Of a DNA stretch of 64,000 bases, positions 1 to 8,808 are shown piece after piece (the stretch's first letter is position 1; each line of letters begins with the position of its first letter). Source of the DNA: Propionispira raffinosivorans DSM 20765 (GTDB lineage Bacteria > Bacillota > Negativicutes > Selenomonadales > Selenomonadaceae); assembly GCF_000381065.1 (NCBI RefSeq), contig NZ_KB905847.1:1-64000 (forward strand), read 5' to 3'. Made by a program: the position numbers and the translations under genes. The notes under the pieces are model-generated. The model ran no database searches. It saw nothing but the letters and a program-made list of their open reading frames with translations, and was not told the origin of the DNA.

Positions 1-1908
1 CAAGCCAAAGGCAGTCAGATTAGTGCTGGTAAAAATCTAGATATTATCGCAACCGGTACGAACAAAAACGATGGTAACGTGACCATTCAAGGTTCAACCG
101 TAACAGGCGATAAAGTCCATATACAAGCCGTAAAAGATATAACCATCGAAAGTGCCGAAAACCAAACAAGCAATCATACACAAACCGATGGAAAATCCTC
201 TGGAATCGGAGCCCAGATCAGTGCCAAAGGTGTTGGTTTCTATGCAGAAACCAGCAAAAACAAAGAACTTGAAAACGGAACCATTTTGACCCATACACCA
301 AGTGTGGTAACGGCTAAAGATACGCTCAAAATTGAAGCAGGACATGATGTAAATATCCTAGGCTCCAAAGCCAGCGGCGATCGTGTCGAAGTAAATGCCG
401 GCAATAATTTAAACCTTGCCAGCCAACAAGATATAGACAACTACAATGAAAAAAGCAGCAACAGCGGCGGCAAAATAGGAACCGCAGGAATCGGTCTGCA
501 AGGCAATGCCAGCAAAGGAAAAATCGATTCGAACTATGAATCCGTAACCACGCAGGCAGAAATCCATGCAGGACAAGGCGGCTTTAACATCGAAGTAGGG
601 AAAAATACCGACCTGAAAGGTGCGGTTATCTCCAGTGATGCAACGCCAGACAAGAATAAGATTAGTACGGATACACTGAGTTATTCGGATATAAAGAATA
701 AAGCGGATTATAGTGCAAGTAGTACAGGAATTGCTTATGAAAAAGGAACTAAAGATGACCAACATAAAAGGCAAGAAGGATGGCGGCCGGAAGTTAGTCC
801 TGTTAGTAAAGGAGAGGCAAGTAGTATCACACAATCAGGCATTGCGGAAGGGACATTGGAGATTCGTGCTGACAAGAACAAAACTGAGAAAGATAAGACT
901 AATCTGGATAGATTAAATCGAAATCCTAGTAGTGATTATCAAGGTTTAACAAAGATATTTGATAAAAATAAAATAAAAGAACAACAAGAATTATCTAGCC
1001 TATTTGCACAAGAGGCATATGAGCAGATAGGAAAAATAGCAAGGGATAATCACTGGGCAGAAGGTTCTACAGAGAAAGTTTTACTACATGGTGCAATAGG
1101 AGCAATAGTTTCGGAATTTGCTGGTGGTAATGTATTGGCAGGAGCTGCAGGATCTTCCGTAAATGAAATTGTAAATGGATATATAGCGAAATGGGAATTT
1201 GAAAATAAAAAAGATATAGATCCGTCTTTGCGACGTGCAATTAGTTTGGCAGTAGGAAATGTAGTAGGGGGACTTGTGGGAGATTCTCAAACTGGTGGAT
1301 CTACGGCTTGGATGGGAACACAATATAACGCCTTGTCATCACAGCCTGTAGAAGTTAAAATAGTTGTGTATGATCAGGACTTACTGCATGGTGAATTTGG
1401 ACATACCTCACTTGTTATTGATAATAAAGAGGTTAACTATGGTAGATATGTGCCTGAAGATCAAGATACGTTAAGGTCGGCAGGAGGTACAATCGGTGAA
1501 GGCGCTGTGGTTGTTGCGGATGATGCAAACCAAAAGATTAATAATGCAAAAGAAAGCGGTGAAACCGTAAATGTTTACACGTTAAATCTTTCAAATTCAG
1601 AATCGGCTAATTTGGTTCAAGCTATAAATGATGAGGTGGATTCAAATGGATGGCATTGGACCGATAAGGAAAATAACGTAGGCGTGGATTCTGCTTATAG
1701 ATTTAATCAAGGGGCGTCTTATCAAAAATATGTTTTGTGGCAGAGAAACTGTACAACTTTTGTTACGGATATGTTGACACGAGCTTTGCCTGAAGGAGAT
1801 ACGCGACTTGGTACATTAAAATTAGTACTTGCTCCGCATGATGCGGCAACTATTTTAGATCAGGATGTGCAGGGCCATGGTGGTGACTTAGTAAAAGAAA
1901 AGTTGTAG
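1..1908 (+). CDS. 3' end of haemagglutinin-repeat exoprotein (CdiA/FHA-like) with papain-fold-like toxin tip
   Basis: The reading frame is open from base 1, so the gene starts upstream and about 635 C-terminal residues are visible. The first ~250 residues are haemagglutinin-type beta-helix repeats (motifs such as GNNLNLASQQDID and GHDVNILGSKASGDRV), the surface filament of two-partner-secreted contact-dependent toxins. Next comes a Gly/Ala-rich hydrophobic segment (HGAIGAIVSEFAGGN..., AVGNVVGGLVGDSQTGG) of the kind that precedes CdiA toxin domains; a VENN motif is not seen. The last ~160 residues contain GHTSLVIDN followed later by NCTTFVTDML. A His before a Cys in this order is typical of circularly permuted NlpC/P60 or papain-like hydrolases. 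A toxin role is inferred from position; catalytic activity is not shown by sequence alone. The downstream gene starts about 12 bases after the stop. Confidence 0.85.
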   Translation, partial: QAKGSQISAGKNLDIIATGTNKNDGNVTIQGSTVTGDKVHIQAVKDITIESAENQTSNHTQTDGKSSGIGAQISAKGVGFYAETSKNKELENGTILTHTPSVVTAKDTLKIEAGHDVNILGSKASGDRVEVNAGNNLNLASQQDIDNYNEKSSNSGGKIGTAGIGLQGNASKGKIDSNYESVTTQAEIHAGQGGFNIEVGKNTDLKGAVISSDATPDKNKISTDTLSYSDIKNKADYSASSTGIAYEKGTKDDQHKRQEGWRPEVSPVSKGEASSITQSGIAEGTLEIRADKNKTEKDKTNLDRLNRNPSSDYQGLTKIFDKNKIKEQQELSSLFAQEAYEQIGKIARDNHWAEGSTEKVLLHGAIGAIVSEFAGGNVLAGAAGSSVNEIVNGYIAKWEFENKKDIDPSLRRAISLAVGNVVGGLVGDSQTGGSTAWMGTQYNALSSQPVEVKIVVYDQDLLHGEFGHTSLVIDNKEVNYGRYVPEDQDTLRSAGGTIGEGAVVVADDANQKINNAKESGETVNVYTLNLSNSESANLVQAINDEVDSNGWHWTDKENNVGVDSAYRFNQGASYQKYVLWQRNCTTFVTDMLTRALPEGDTRLGTLKLVLAPHDAATILDQDVQGHGGDLVKEKL

Positions 1909-1919
1909 AGGTGTTTTTA

Positions 1920-2882
1920 TTGACTAGTAAATGGATTGCCTATTTGTCAGTTTTTGTTAGTGTTTTAATAGTTTTAAGTAGTATGTACTATTACTATAAT
2001 TGGAAGCATGGTGCATATATGGATATTGAGGGCACTCTATTATTGCCAATTAATTATAATGAAAAAACGACAAATAAAAAAGCAGGTATTTATCAGATAT
2101 CCACATTGACAGAAATATCTGATAAACCATACTTTAGTGATGAGAGGTATGAAAAATATGCATATCCTTTTATCATTGGGGGAGATTTTATGTGTGTTGC
2201 TAAGAATAAAGAAACTGGAGATAATGTCTTGCTTAGAGTCGAGAATGGTCATATTAGTGAGATGCTGAATTCTAATAAATCAATTTATTTTCCTGTTGTA
2301 TCTCCTGACTTAAATACGATTTGGTATCTTCAATCTGAGGACAATGATAATAAAACGGCTCGGATAACTTCCCTGTGGAAATATAATCGAATAAATGGAA
2401 TGAAAGAAAAGTTATTTGATGATCGTATTGATTTTTCATCTGGTATATTAGTAGCTCCGGATGAGTCAATCATTCTTGTTCAACAATCCGGTAAACTAGA
2501 TGGGCATTCTGAAATTATTCAGATATCTAATATAGGAGAGAAAAAAGTTTTGCTTTCTAAGGCGCATTTTCCATCATGGTATGAGAAGGGTAAAAGTATT
2601 CTTTTTAAAAGCGGAAATCAAATTAATGTGTTTATTTTAAAAAGTGGAGAAACTACAAGCATGGGAAGCGATGATCAATGGTGGGATTACCCCCCCGTTG
2701 TTAGTCCAGATAAAAAGCATTTGGCGGTAGTTGAATATGCACGAATTCAGTTTTTTGGTGGTGAAAGGGATCATCGGTTGAAAGTAATATCTATTGATGG
2801 AAAGGTTGAACATGAATTAACATTTTTGCAGAATGATGGCATCAAGCCATGGGGAATAAATGTATTTTGGCTAAGTAATTAG
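1920..2882 (+). CDS. membrane-anchored beta-propeller protein, candidate immunity protein
   Basis: The protein has about 320 residues. An N-terminal hydrophobic segment (WIAYLSVFVSVLIVLSSMYYYY) acts as membrane anchor or uncleaved signal. It is followed by TolB/WD40-like propeller blades, visible as repeated FPVVSPDLNTIWYL, LVAPDESIILV, FPSWYEKGKSILF and PPVVSPDKKHLAV. I chose TTG at 1920 because GAGGTG lies six bases upstream; the GTG at 1911 has no ribosome binding site. It lies directly behind the toxin-tipped exoprotein, the usual place for a cognate immunity gene. No immunity family is recognised, so that role is inferred from context. The propeller is predicted to face the cell exterior or periplasm. 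Confidence 0.6.
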   Translation: MTSKWIAYLSVFVSVLIVLSSMYYYYNWKHGAYMDIEGTLLLPINYNEKTTNKKAGIYQISTLTEISDKPYFSDERYEKYAYPFIIGGDFMCVAKNKETGDNVLLRVENGHISEMLNSNKSIYFPVVSPDLNTIWYLQSEDNDNKTARITSLWKYNRINGMKEKLFDDRIDFSSGILVAPDESIILVQQSGKLDGHSEIIQISNIGEKKVLLSKAHFPSWYEKGKSILFKSGNQINVFILKSGETTSMGSDDQWWDYPPVVSPDKKHLAVVEYARIQFFGGERDHRLKVISIDGKVEHELTFLQNDGIKPWGINVFWLSN

Positions 2883-2898
2883 AGATAGGGGTGAAGAC

Positions 2899-4134
2899 GT
2901 GAAACAAATTATGCTAATATTGTTTTTTGTAATTAGTTTATTGTGTAACTATAACATAACTGCGCAAGCACAAGATAATTTTGAAAAGATGCAAGTAGAA
3001 GCAGAAAAAGGAAATTCAGCTGCTCAATTTACGCTAGGATTGGCTTATGCAAATGGAAATGGCATAACTCAGAACAATAAGGAAGCAATAAAATGGTGGA
3101 AACTATCAGCTGCACAAGAAAATCCGGGAGCTGAATTGTATTTGGGGATTGCCTACGCTAGTGGTATGGGTGTTATTAAAGATGAAGGTGAAGCGGCTAA
3201 GTGGTATGCCAAGGCGGCAGAGAAAAAATCAAAAATAGGACAACTGATGATTGCAACTGCCTACTCACAAGGAATAGGAGTAGAAAAAAATCATGAACAA
3301 GCAGCGTTTTGGTATCGAAAGGCTGCAGACCAAGGCGTAGGAGAAGCTCAAGCTAGGCTGGGAGAATTATATGCCACTGGTGACGGGGTCGAAGAAAATC
3401 TACAGGAAGCCATACGATGGTGGAAACTTGCAGCTAATAATGGTGTTGCTAGAACTCAGGTCTATTTAGCAAATTCTTATGCTTTAGGAAAAGGTGTTGG
3501 GACTGATTTAATAGAATCTGCAAAGTGGCAACAACTTGCGGCTGACGGTGGTGACAGTCGTATGCAAACTCAGTTAGGATTTAGTTACTATGAAGGAAAA
3601 GGTGTGCCGAAGAATGATGAATTGGCTATAAAATGGTGGAAAAAGGCTGCTGAACAAGGAGAGCCTTTAGGTCAATATATGATCGGAAAAGCTTATTCAT
3701 CGGGATTTGGTATTGAAAAGAATAGCACAGAAGCAATAGAATGGATAAAGAAAGCAGCAGAGCAAGGCGAGGTAAATGCTATAAGTTGGCTGGGATTTTC
3801 ATATTATTTTGGCCGTGGAGCAGAACAAGATATAGAAGAAGGATTAAAATGGATTCGTAAGGGAGTTGAAAAAGGCGATCCAACATCACAAGCGTTATTG
3901 GGAAATGCAGATTATACGGGACACGGTTTAATAAAAGATTATTCAAAAGCAATTACGCTCTACCGACTATCAGCGGATCAAGGCAATCGTTTTGGTGAAT
4001 TATTTTTAGGCTTTGCTTATTATGAAGGGAATGGGGTTGAGAAAGATCCTGTTGAATCATCTAAATGGTTGCAGAAAGCAGCAGATCAAGGATTAGAGGA
4101 TGCAAAGAGGTTATTACAGAAAATTAATCCATAA
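2899..4134 (+). CDS. secreted Sel1-repeat (TPR-like) protein
   Basis: The protein has 411 residues, starting with GTG behind AGGGGTG. A signal peptide (MLILFFVISLLCNYNITAQAQ) is followed by about ten ~36-residue Sel1 repeats with the signatures AQFTLGLAYANGNGI, EAIKWWKLSAAQ and EAAKWYAKAAE. Sel1 repeats form alpha-solenoids that bind protein partners, and this one should act outside the cytoplasmic membrane. It is 16 bases from the preceding propeller gene and probably co-transcribed. Sel1 proteins occur next to polymorphic toxins and can serve as immunity or accessory factors, but nothing in the sequence proves that here. Unbroken repeats show that the gene is intact. Confidence 0.8.
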   Translation: MKQIMLILFFVISLLCNYNITAQAQDNFEKMQVEAEKGNSAAQFTLGLAYANGNGITQNNKEAIKWWKLSAAQENPGAELYLGIAYASGMGVIKDEGEAAKWYAKAAEKKSKIGQLMIATAYSQGIGVEKNHEQAAFWYRKAADQGVGEAQARLGELYATGDGVEENLQEAIRWWKLAANNGVARTQVYLANSYALGKGVGTDLIESAKWQQLAADGGDSRMQTQLGFSYYEGKGVPKNDELAIKWWKKAAEQGEPLGQYMIGKAYSSGFGIEKNSTEAIEWIKKAAEQGEVNAISWLGFSYYFGRGAEQDIEEGLKWIRKGVEKGDPTSQALLGNADYTGHGLIKDYSKAITLYRLSADQGNRFGELFLGFAYYEGNGVEKDPVESSKWLQKAADQGLEDAKRLLQKINP

Positions 4135-4169
4135 TTTTACAAGCAGAATAGAGACTATCCTGAATTATA

Positions 4170-4290
4170 TGTAAACCATCTATGATGGTTTAAAATAGAG
4201 ATTGATTTTACCCCTTAAGTATATACTTGAAATTCTTCATTTAAAAGCCAGCTCTTATTGAATAGGGCTGGCTTTTATGCGGATATGGGT
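4170..4290 (+). repeat. ~120-bp duplicated block with terminator hairpin (copy 1)
   Basis: This block, which runs from a small GTAAACCATC/GATGGTTT hairpin to GCGGATATGGGTT, recurs at 8231-8347 with few differences. It includes the perfect hairpin AAAAGCCAGC...GCTGGCTTTT (4243-4277), probably a rho-independent terminator. Both copies sit behind an immunity or accessory gene and in front of a scrap of haemagglutinin sequence. That placement suggests it marks the boundary of a toxin cassette copied by recombination. Confidence 0.8.
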
Positions 4291-4297
4291 TAAGAAC

Positions 4298-4779
4298 ACA
4301 ACAGCGAAGTAGGCGATAAACGATTATCGGCTCTCTATGATGTGCAGGCAGTCCAGGCTTTATCGGGGCTTAAAAAATGATGCACAAGGATTATGGAATA
4401 TGTTTGCCAACTTTGACGAGACAATAGATGGCATAAAAAATGCAGCAGGAACAATATATGATTTAGGAAAAGAACAAGGATTTAGAGCAGCAGCAAGATA
4501 CAAAACAGTACCAATGACACTAGACAAGCCAAAGGCAGTCAGATTAGTGCTGGTAAAAATCTAGATATTATCGCAACCGGTACGAATAAAAACGATGGCA
4601 ATGTGATCATTCAAGGTTCAACCGTAACAGGCGATGCTAAAGATATAGAAGGTTTGACGCCGAAGCAGATTCAAGATAAATTTGCTCTGCCGAATACTCC
4701 TAAATATGTATGTGATGTTGAATTAGAAAAAGGTACACACATACGAGTAGGAGAACAACAGGAAACGACGGTAAAAAAG
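4298..4779 (+). pseudogene. mosaic remnant: haemagglutinin scraps plus an orphan toxin tail
   Basis: No single frame is intact. Bases 4306-4375 encode EVGDKRLSALYDVQAVQALSGL, the same stretch as in the module at 5392, and then stop. Bases 4480-4633 repeat the start of this window (QAKGSQISAGKNLDIIATGT...). That frame runs directly into a different tail, IEGLTPKQIQDKFALP then TPKYVCDVELEKGTHIRVGE, which looks like the end of a polymorphic toxin domain. At about 4743 it breaks into another haemagglutinin scrap that matches 5485-5525 and ends at 4779. No promoter or start codon is evident. Confidence 0.7.
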
Positions 4780-4780
4780 T

Positions 4781-6022
4781 AAGCGATAGGTTATGAAGCC
4801 CATAAACACAAAGGCCATAGTGGTGGATTTTCGACGGTGACCACCACGACATTAGATAAACTAGATCAGACGACCAGTATAGGCACAAGCATATCTGGTG
4901 ATCGTGTCAACCTGCAAGCAGGGCAAAATATAGAGATACTGGGAAGCAGTGTCGTTGGAACCAATGATGTTAACCTCGCAGCAAAAGACAATATAACCAT
5001 TGCCGCCGCACAAGAAAATAAAACCGAAAAAAATATGCGGCAAGAAAAAAAATCAGGCCTGATGGGAAGCGGCTTTGGCTTCACAATCGGAACTGAAATG
5101 CAGAAAAATACACTGGATGGAACCGAAACGACACAAGCCAAAAGTACAGTCGGCTCCGTACAGGGTAATGTAAACATAAAAGCCGGAAAAGATGTTACGA
5201 TACAAGCTTCCGATGTTATTAGCGGACAAAACACGAAAATTATCGGAGCCAATGTAAATATAACAGATGGTCTAGAAACATCACACGAAAAACAAAGCTA
5301 TGAATACAGTAAAAGCGGATTAACGGTATACGTAAGCAGTCCGGCCATCGATACGATACAAAGCATCAGCAATAAAGTAGACAGAGCCAGCGAAGTAGGG
5401 GATAAACGATTAGCGGCTCTCTATGCTGTGCAGGCAGTCCAGGCTTTATCTGGGCTTGATAAAAAGATCAATAATACCGTCAATGGAGCCACAACAAATG
5501 ACGGTAAAAAAGTCAGCGATATCAGCCTCAATGTCAGCCTCGGCAGTACCAGCAAGACACAAAACAGTACCAATGACACTACGCAAGCCAAAGGCAGTCA
5601 GATTTCTGGTCTGGAAAAACTAATGGAGTTGGTGGCGCAGAAAAGGCTGCTGAAATTGCAAAATCTCAGGGCGGAACAACGTTGGAATCAATGATTGCAG
5701 AGAAAAAAATAAGTATGCCTGAATGGGATATCAATAATTCAAGTTCGATAAAGGCATGGGAGGATGTATCTGCTGAGTATGCTAAACAGGTAGTCCATAT
5801 GATTTTAATCCTGATGGATTAGTTAAAAATGAGTATCCTGGCACCAAAAATGGTAAGATAATAAAATGGCAAGATCCTCAAACAGGTGCGGGATATGAAT
5901 GGGATGAAGATCCCGCAAATGGAGAGCATTATCATAAGCTTCCCGAAGGCGGTAATGGAAGAGTGCCGGACCCGGACACTGGCAATACCCATTATTATCC
6001 GGGAGATAATGTTCCAGAATAA
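4781..6022 (+). pseudogene. haemagglutinin-repeat module with frameshifted C-terminal toxin
   Basis: A frame open from 4781 to 5694 carries ~300 residues of haemagglutinin repeats (SISGDRVNLQAGQNIEILGS, TTQAKGSQIS). It begins after a stop codon and lacks a convincing start with ribosome binding site. At about 5605 the frame changes. In the next frame (codons from 5610) lies SGKTNGVGGAEKAAEIAKSQ and MPEWD, a toxin-tail pattern. After a second shift near 5797 come residues YDFNPDGLVKNEYPGTKNGK and NGEHYHKLPEGG, ending at the stop at 6020-6022. At least two frameshifts mean the toxin cannot be made as it stands. The immunity-like gene behind it is intact. Confidence 0.75.
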
Positions 6023-6042
6023 AAAAGGGAGATGATGAATAA

Positions 6043-6375
6043 GTGCTGATCGTAAGTGAAAAGTCGAAATTACAGGAAATAAATTTTCATGATGCAGAAG
6101 TAGCGAAAATTATTTGTGATTATTATAATGGAACAGTTGAAATGCCTATAATTATGGATGATATAGGTCCATATAGATACAACGCATTGTTGAAATTCGA
6201 AAATGTGGTACACGTAGAAGTTAATCGAAGGAAACCATGGGGACCGGGGATTAATATTATTTCATTAGATATTGATTCAATTGAAGGAGATTTATTAAAA
6301 GTAGAAATTGTACTAAGCTCTGGAGATGAAATAAATATTACGGCTTCTATAATGATTTATTCGACGGAAGATTAA
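6043..6375 (+). CDS. small protein, candidate immunity protein
   Basis: The protein has 110 residues, starting with GTG behind GGGAGATGA, 20 bases after the broken toxin frame. There is no signal peptide or membrane segment, so it is cytoplasmic. Visible motifs are INFHDAEVAKIICDYYNG near the N-terminus and VEVNRRKPWGPG in the middle, on an alternating strand pattern typical of small immunity folds. I do not recognise a named family with certainty. Its position behind a toxin tail is the main argument for immunity. It is retained intact although its toxin is broken, as expected if it still protects against siblings that carry the intact toxin. Confidence 0.6.
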   Translation: MLIVSEKSKLQEINFHDAEVAKIICDYYNGTVEMPIIMDDIGPYRYNALLKFENVVHVEVNRRKPWGPGINIISLDIDSIEGDLLKVEIVLSSGDEINITASIMIYSTED

Positions 6376-6500
6376 AAAAATGTAGTATAGAAGAAATTTA
6401 CGGGTCAGGGGTTATTTCCTTGACTAAGATGACACTTTCAGAATGGGAAAAGGGCAATTTAAAGTTTGATTTTTGGTTATTAAAGAGACTATTTTGAATT

Positions 6501-6681
6501 ATGCGTACGCTTGATGATTTTAGGAAGCTTGTTGAAGCGAAAGATATGGCTGACCAATCAACGAATTGATTACGAAAAATTATCAAACTTAAAAGGAATT
6601 ACATTGACCGAAGCACTGTCTTTGATTAAAGCGCAACGCCCTGATTGGTATAAGACGTATTCAAATTTGTATCAAATCTAA
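6501..6681 (+). pseudogene. broken small gene in toxin/immunity array
   Basis: Two frames share one degraded protein. ATG 6501 reads MRTLDDFRKLVEAKDMADQSTN and then stops. The next frame continues YEKLSNLKGITLTEALSLIK and AQRPDWYKTYSNLYQI to the stop at 6679-6681. This looks like a small soluble protein, perhaps an immunity gene, broken by a single frameshift. Further bases to about 6760 carry no readable gene. Confidence 0.45.
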
Positions 6682-6764
6682 TTGAATACGTTTGAAGATT
6701 TTAATAAGGAAGAGAAAGAGATATTCAATAGCATGTGATATCATTGCAAAAAGTACGAAGTGAA

Positions 6765-6911
6765 ATGTTTATGCATATACCTAGTGGTAAGACAGGAAAA
6801 TTAGCAGATGGTAGGAATGCAAACGTAAGAGTTGATAGCTCAGATGGTAGACCAACATTGGAAATTATGAATAAAAACGGTACACGTACGAAGGTTCGAT
6901 ACGATGATTAA
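6765..6911 (+). pseudogene. orphan polymorphic-toxin tail
   Basis: A short frame reads GKTGKLADGRNANVRVDSS and then DGRPTLEIMNKNGTRTKVRY before stopping. The pattern GRN.NVR.DSSDGRPTLEI....KVRY is one I associate with C-terminal ends of polymorphic toxin domains. It lacks the upstream catalytic half and any pretoxin region, so it is a displaced cassette end. The candidate immunity frame overlaps its last bases, a normal toxin/immunity spacing. Confidence 0.55.
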
Positions 6912-6927
6912 TGGGGGAATGATTGAA

Positions 6928-7350
6928 TTGATAGAAGAATGGAAAAAGTGGATTCCATCTAAAGAGCTTTCTTTAAAAATGTATATAGAAAAGGTAATCG
7001 ATGACAAAAAAGGATTGCAGCTTTTTTGTCAAAGTAAAGATGAGAAGATTACGATTAAAATTTGTTTCGAAAATTTTGTGTTTTCATATCGAAACACAGA
7101 TGAAGGACGAAGATTAAAAATGTTAAAATTTTTAACTGAAAAATATGGAAAAGAGTTTTATGCTGAGTGGTCATTTTTTAAAGTTATTAATTCGACTTAT
7201 ATTGAATGGTTTAATCAAGAAACTTATAATATGTACTCTGATTATAATATTGAGCATTATGTATTTCTCACATGTGATGATGTTGTAGAAGTACTATCAA
7301 CTTATGCACCACAAATCAGTCTTGATATGAGTGAAAAGAAAACAACATAA
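6928..7350 (+). CDS. small cytoplasmic protein, candidate immunity protein
   Basis: The protein has about 140 residues. The TTG at 6928 lies nine bases behind GGGGGA; ATG codons at 6904 and 6919 are in frame but have no properly spaced ribosome binding site. It has no signal or membrane segment. Visible features are a basic/aromatic centre (FVFSYRNTDEGRRLKMLKFL) and an aromatic-rich second half (EWFNQETYNMYSDYNIEHY). I recognise no family. It directly follows the toxin tail ending at 6911 and ends in a strong terminator, so a cassette immunity role is likely but inferred. Confidence 0.55.
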   Translation: MIEEWKKWIPSKELSLKMYIEKVIDDKKGLQLFCQSKDEKITIKICFENFVFSYRNTDEGRRLKMLKFLTEKYGKEFYAEWSFFKVINSTYIEWFNQETYNMYSDYNIEHYVFLTCDDVVEVLSTYAPQISLDMSEKKTT

Positions 7351-7359
7351 AAGACAAAG

Positions 7360-7394
7360 AGGTCAGCAGACGTAAAAAATCCGCTGACCTTTCT
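7360..7394 (+). terminator. rho-independent terminator
   Basis: AGGTCAGC and GCTGACCT form the stem, followed by TTTCTT. It closes the immunity gene at 6928. Confidence 0.75.
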
Positions 7395-7454
7395 TGTGAG
7401 AGGGCCTACTTTTTTGTGTAAAGCCCAAATATTAGGATGAAATTAATTTAAGTT

Positions 7455-7649
7455 TTACAAAGAAATTTTGACGTGATCACCAACATAAATCATTAGCTTA
7501 TCAAGTATCATTCCCCAATTTCGAATGGACATTTTCCATTTATCAATGATGTTTATGGTTGTTAAATACAGCAACTTCATCAAAGCATTATCCGAAACAA
7601 AGGCACTTTTTGTCTTTGTTGGAATGATTCGTACGGGTGCAGTAGATAC
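7455..7649 (-). mobile_element. IS256-family transposase C-terminal remnant
   Basis: On the minus strand, an open stretch without a start reads PTKTKSAFVSDNALMKLLYL and then TTINIIDKWKMSIRNWGMIL, ending at a stop at 7457-7455. The order K.AF..D.ALMKLLYL.T.NI..KW....RNW is the characteristic C-terminus of IS256/mutator transposases. The catalytic part and inverted repeats are absent, so only the last ~65 codons remain. It sits between two toxin cassettes and shows past IS activity in the array. Confidence 0.75.
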
Positions 7650-7679
7650 CTAGAGTACTGGTGTAATATAGTACCGGAG

Positions 7680-7886
7680 ATACCATAGATGATCTTATTT
7701 ATTGGGCAAAACAGTCAGGATGTTCCATCATGGGCAAAAGGGAATCAGCCGGATGAGGGAGAAAGTGGCAAAGATTTTGCAAAACGTTTAATGGACGAAA
7801 AATATGGTGAGGAAAATTATGATAAAGGACTAGGGTCTGAATATAATAAAATTCGAAAATGGGGAGATAGCGGTTTTAATACGTGA
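7680..7886 (+). pseudogene. orphan polymorphic-toxin tail with internal frameshift
   Basis: The frame ending at 7886 reads VPSWAKGNQPDEGESGKDFA then KRLMDEKYGEENYDKGLGSE and YNKIRKWGDSGF, a typical polymorphic-toxin C-terminal pattern. Just upstream the neighbouring frame reads DDLIYWAKQSG, which fits the same domain, so one frameshift near 7715 splits it. An ATG at 7689 gives only an out-of-frame leader. No catalytic assignment is possible from the piece left. The next gene begins 14 bases later. Confidence 0.65.
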
Positions 7887-7900
7887 AGGGGGAGTTTGCT

Positions 7901-8140
7901 ATGGGAGCAGTATACATTCTTCAACATAGTTATGAAGTTGGGGAAGATGGACAATTTGATGAGATAAAAATGATAGGAGTTTATTCGTCCCGAGAAAGTG
8001 CAGAAAAAACAATAGCTCGTTATAAAATGCTTTCAGGTTTTAAAGATTATCCTATAAGTTGCTTTTATATTAGTAAATATGAAATAGATAAAGATCATTG
8101 GACAGATGGTTTTATTAAAACAGATGAAGCATTATTGTAA
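7901..8140 (+). CDS. DUF7336-like small protein, candidate immunity protein
   Basis: The protein has 79 residues from ATG 7901, behind GGGGGAG; an in-frame GTG at 7883 has no ribosome binding site. The sequence VYILQHSYEV..., IGVYSSRESAEKTIARYKML and GFKDYP..CFYISKYEIDKDHWTDGF fits small DUF7336-type proteins as I recall the family. It is compact, soluble and cytoplasmic. It follows directly on the toxin tail ending at 7886, so it is probably the immunity partner. The partner gene is broken while this gene is whole. Confidence 0.6.
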   Translation: MGAVYILQHSYEVGEDGQFDEIKMIGVYSSRESAEKTIARYKMLSGFKDYPISCFYISKYEIDKDHWTDGFIKTDEALL

Positions 8141-8208
8141 CTCAGGCTACAGTGGCAGAATGGGGTGCTGATTCTGGGGGGCAGTATAAAGTTGCCAATG
8201 TCAATTAA
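8141..8208 (+). pseudogene. very short toxin-tail scrap
   Basis: A start-less frame reads TQATVAEWGADSGGQYKVAN and stops at 8206-8208. EWG.DSGGQYK resembles the extreme end of a secreted toxin domain. It is too short to assign and has no start codon. It abuts the duplicated boundary block that begins at 8231. Confidence 0.35.
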
Positions 8209-8230
8209 CAAATTGATTGCGGACGGCTAT

Positions 8231-8347
8231 TGTAAACCATCTACGATGGTTTACAATAGAGATTGATTTACTCTTTAAGTAGATAGAATTCTTCATTTAA
8301 AAGCCAGCTCTTATTGAATAGGGCTGGCTTTTATGCGGATAGGGGTT
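8231..8347 (+). repeat. ~120-bp duplicated block with terminator hairpin (copy 2)
   Basis: This is the second copy of the block at 4170-4290, with a few substitutions and a short internal deletion. The hairpin AAAAGCCAGC...GCTGGCTTTT is at 8299-8332. As in copy 1, a haemagglutinin scrap follows immediately (GTAGGCGATAAACGCTT, GCGGCTCTCTAT, 8360-8392). Confidence 0.8.
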
Positions 8348-8808
8348 CTAGAATACACCATCGCAGTAGGCGATAAACGCTTCGCGGCTCTCTATATTAG
8401 ATAAAGAAGGTGTAGTTGGTATCAAGTACAACTATTGCATTGGTAGAGTTGATCCATTTTTGTGGAGATAGAGTAAAAGCATTTAAACCAGCTTCTTTTT
8501 TAAACCCGTCGAATTCGACCCCTTTAAAATTAGTATTATGTAGTTGTTCCCACAAACCAACAAGATATAGACAACTACTTGATTTGATCAATATTTTAAA
8601 ATTTAAAAAATTAGGACTTAAGTAAACCAACTTAATCATCGATAAAAATAATGAGATATGGAATTATAAAGCAAGTTGTTAATTTACGATGTAGTAACAG
8701 ATGGATCTGTTATTTAACAATATAAATCATGGAAGATTTAGTTAATATCCTTATATTTAGTGGATTATCTTACATGTAATTGATGAATAATAAGGTTGAT
8801 GAAATGAC
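8348..8808 (+). other. gene-free stretch with haemagglutinin scraps
   Basis: Two pieces are recognisable. Bases 8360-8392 match 4309-4340 and 5395-5426. Bases 8558-8575 (CCAACAAGATATAGACAACT) match 422-441 of the haemagglutinin gene. The rest is AT-rich with frequent stops in all frames, and I see no gene in it. Confidence 0.6.

Noticed and set aside
4337-4564. 75-residue ORF in the toxin array
   Set aside because: Its first part is an out-of-frame reading of haemagglutinin sequence (compare 5423-5623) and it has no ribosome binding site; treated as part of a pseudogene mosaic.
8397-8639. Two overlapping ORFs of ~70-80 residues on opposite strands
   Set aside because: They contain a haemagglutinin scrap (8558-8575), lack ribosome binding sites and show no coding character.
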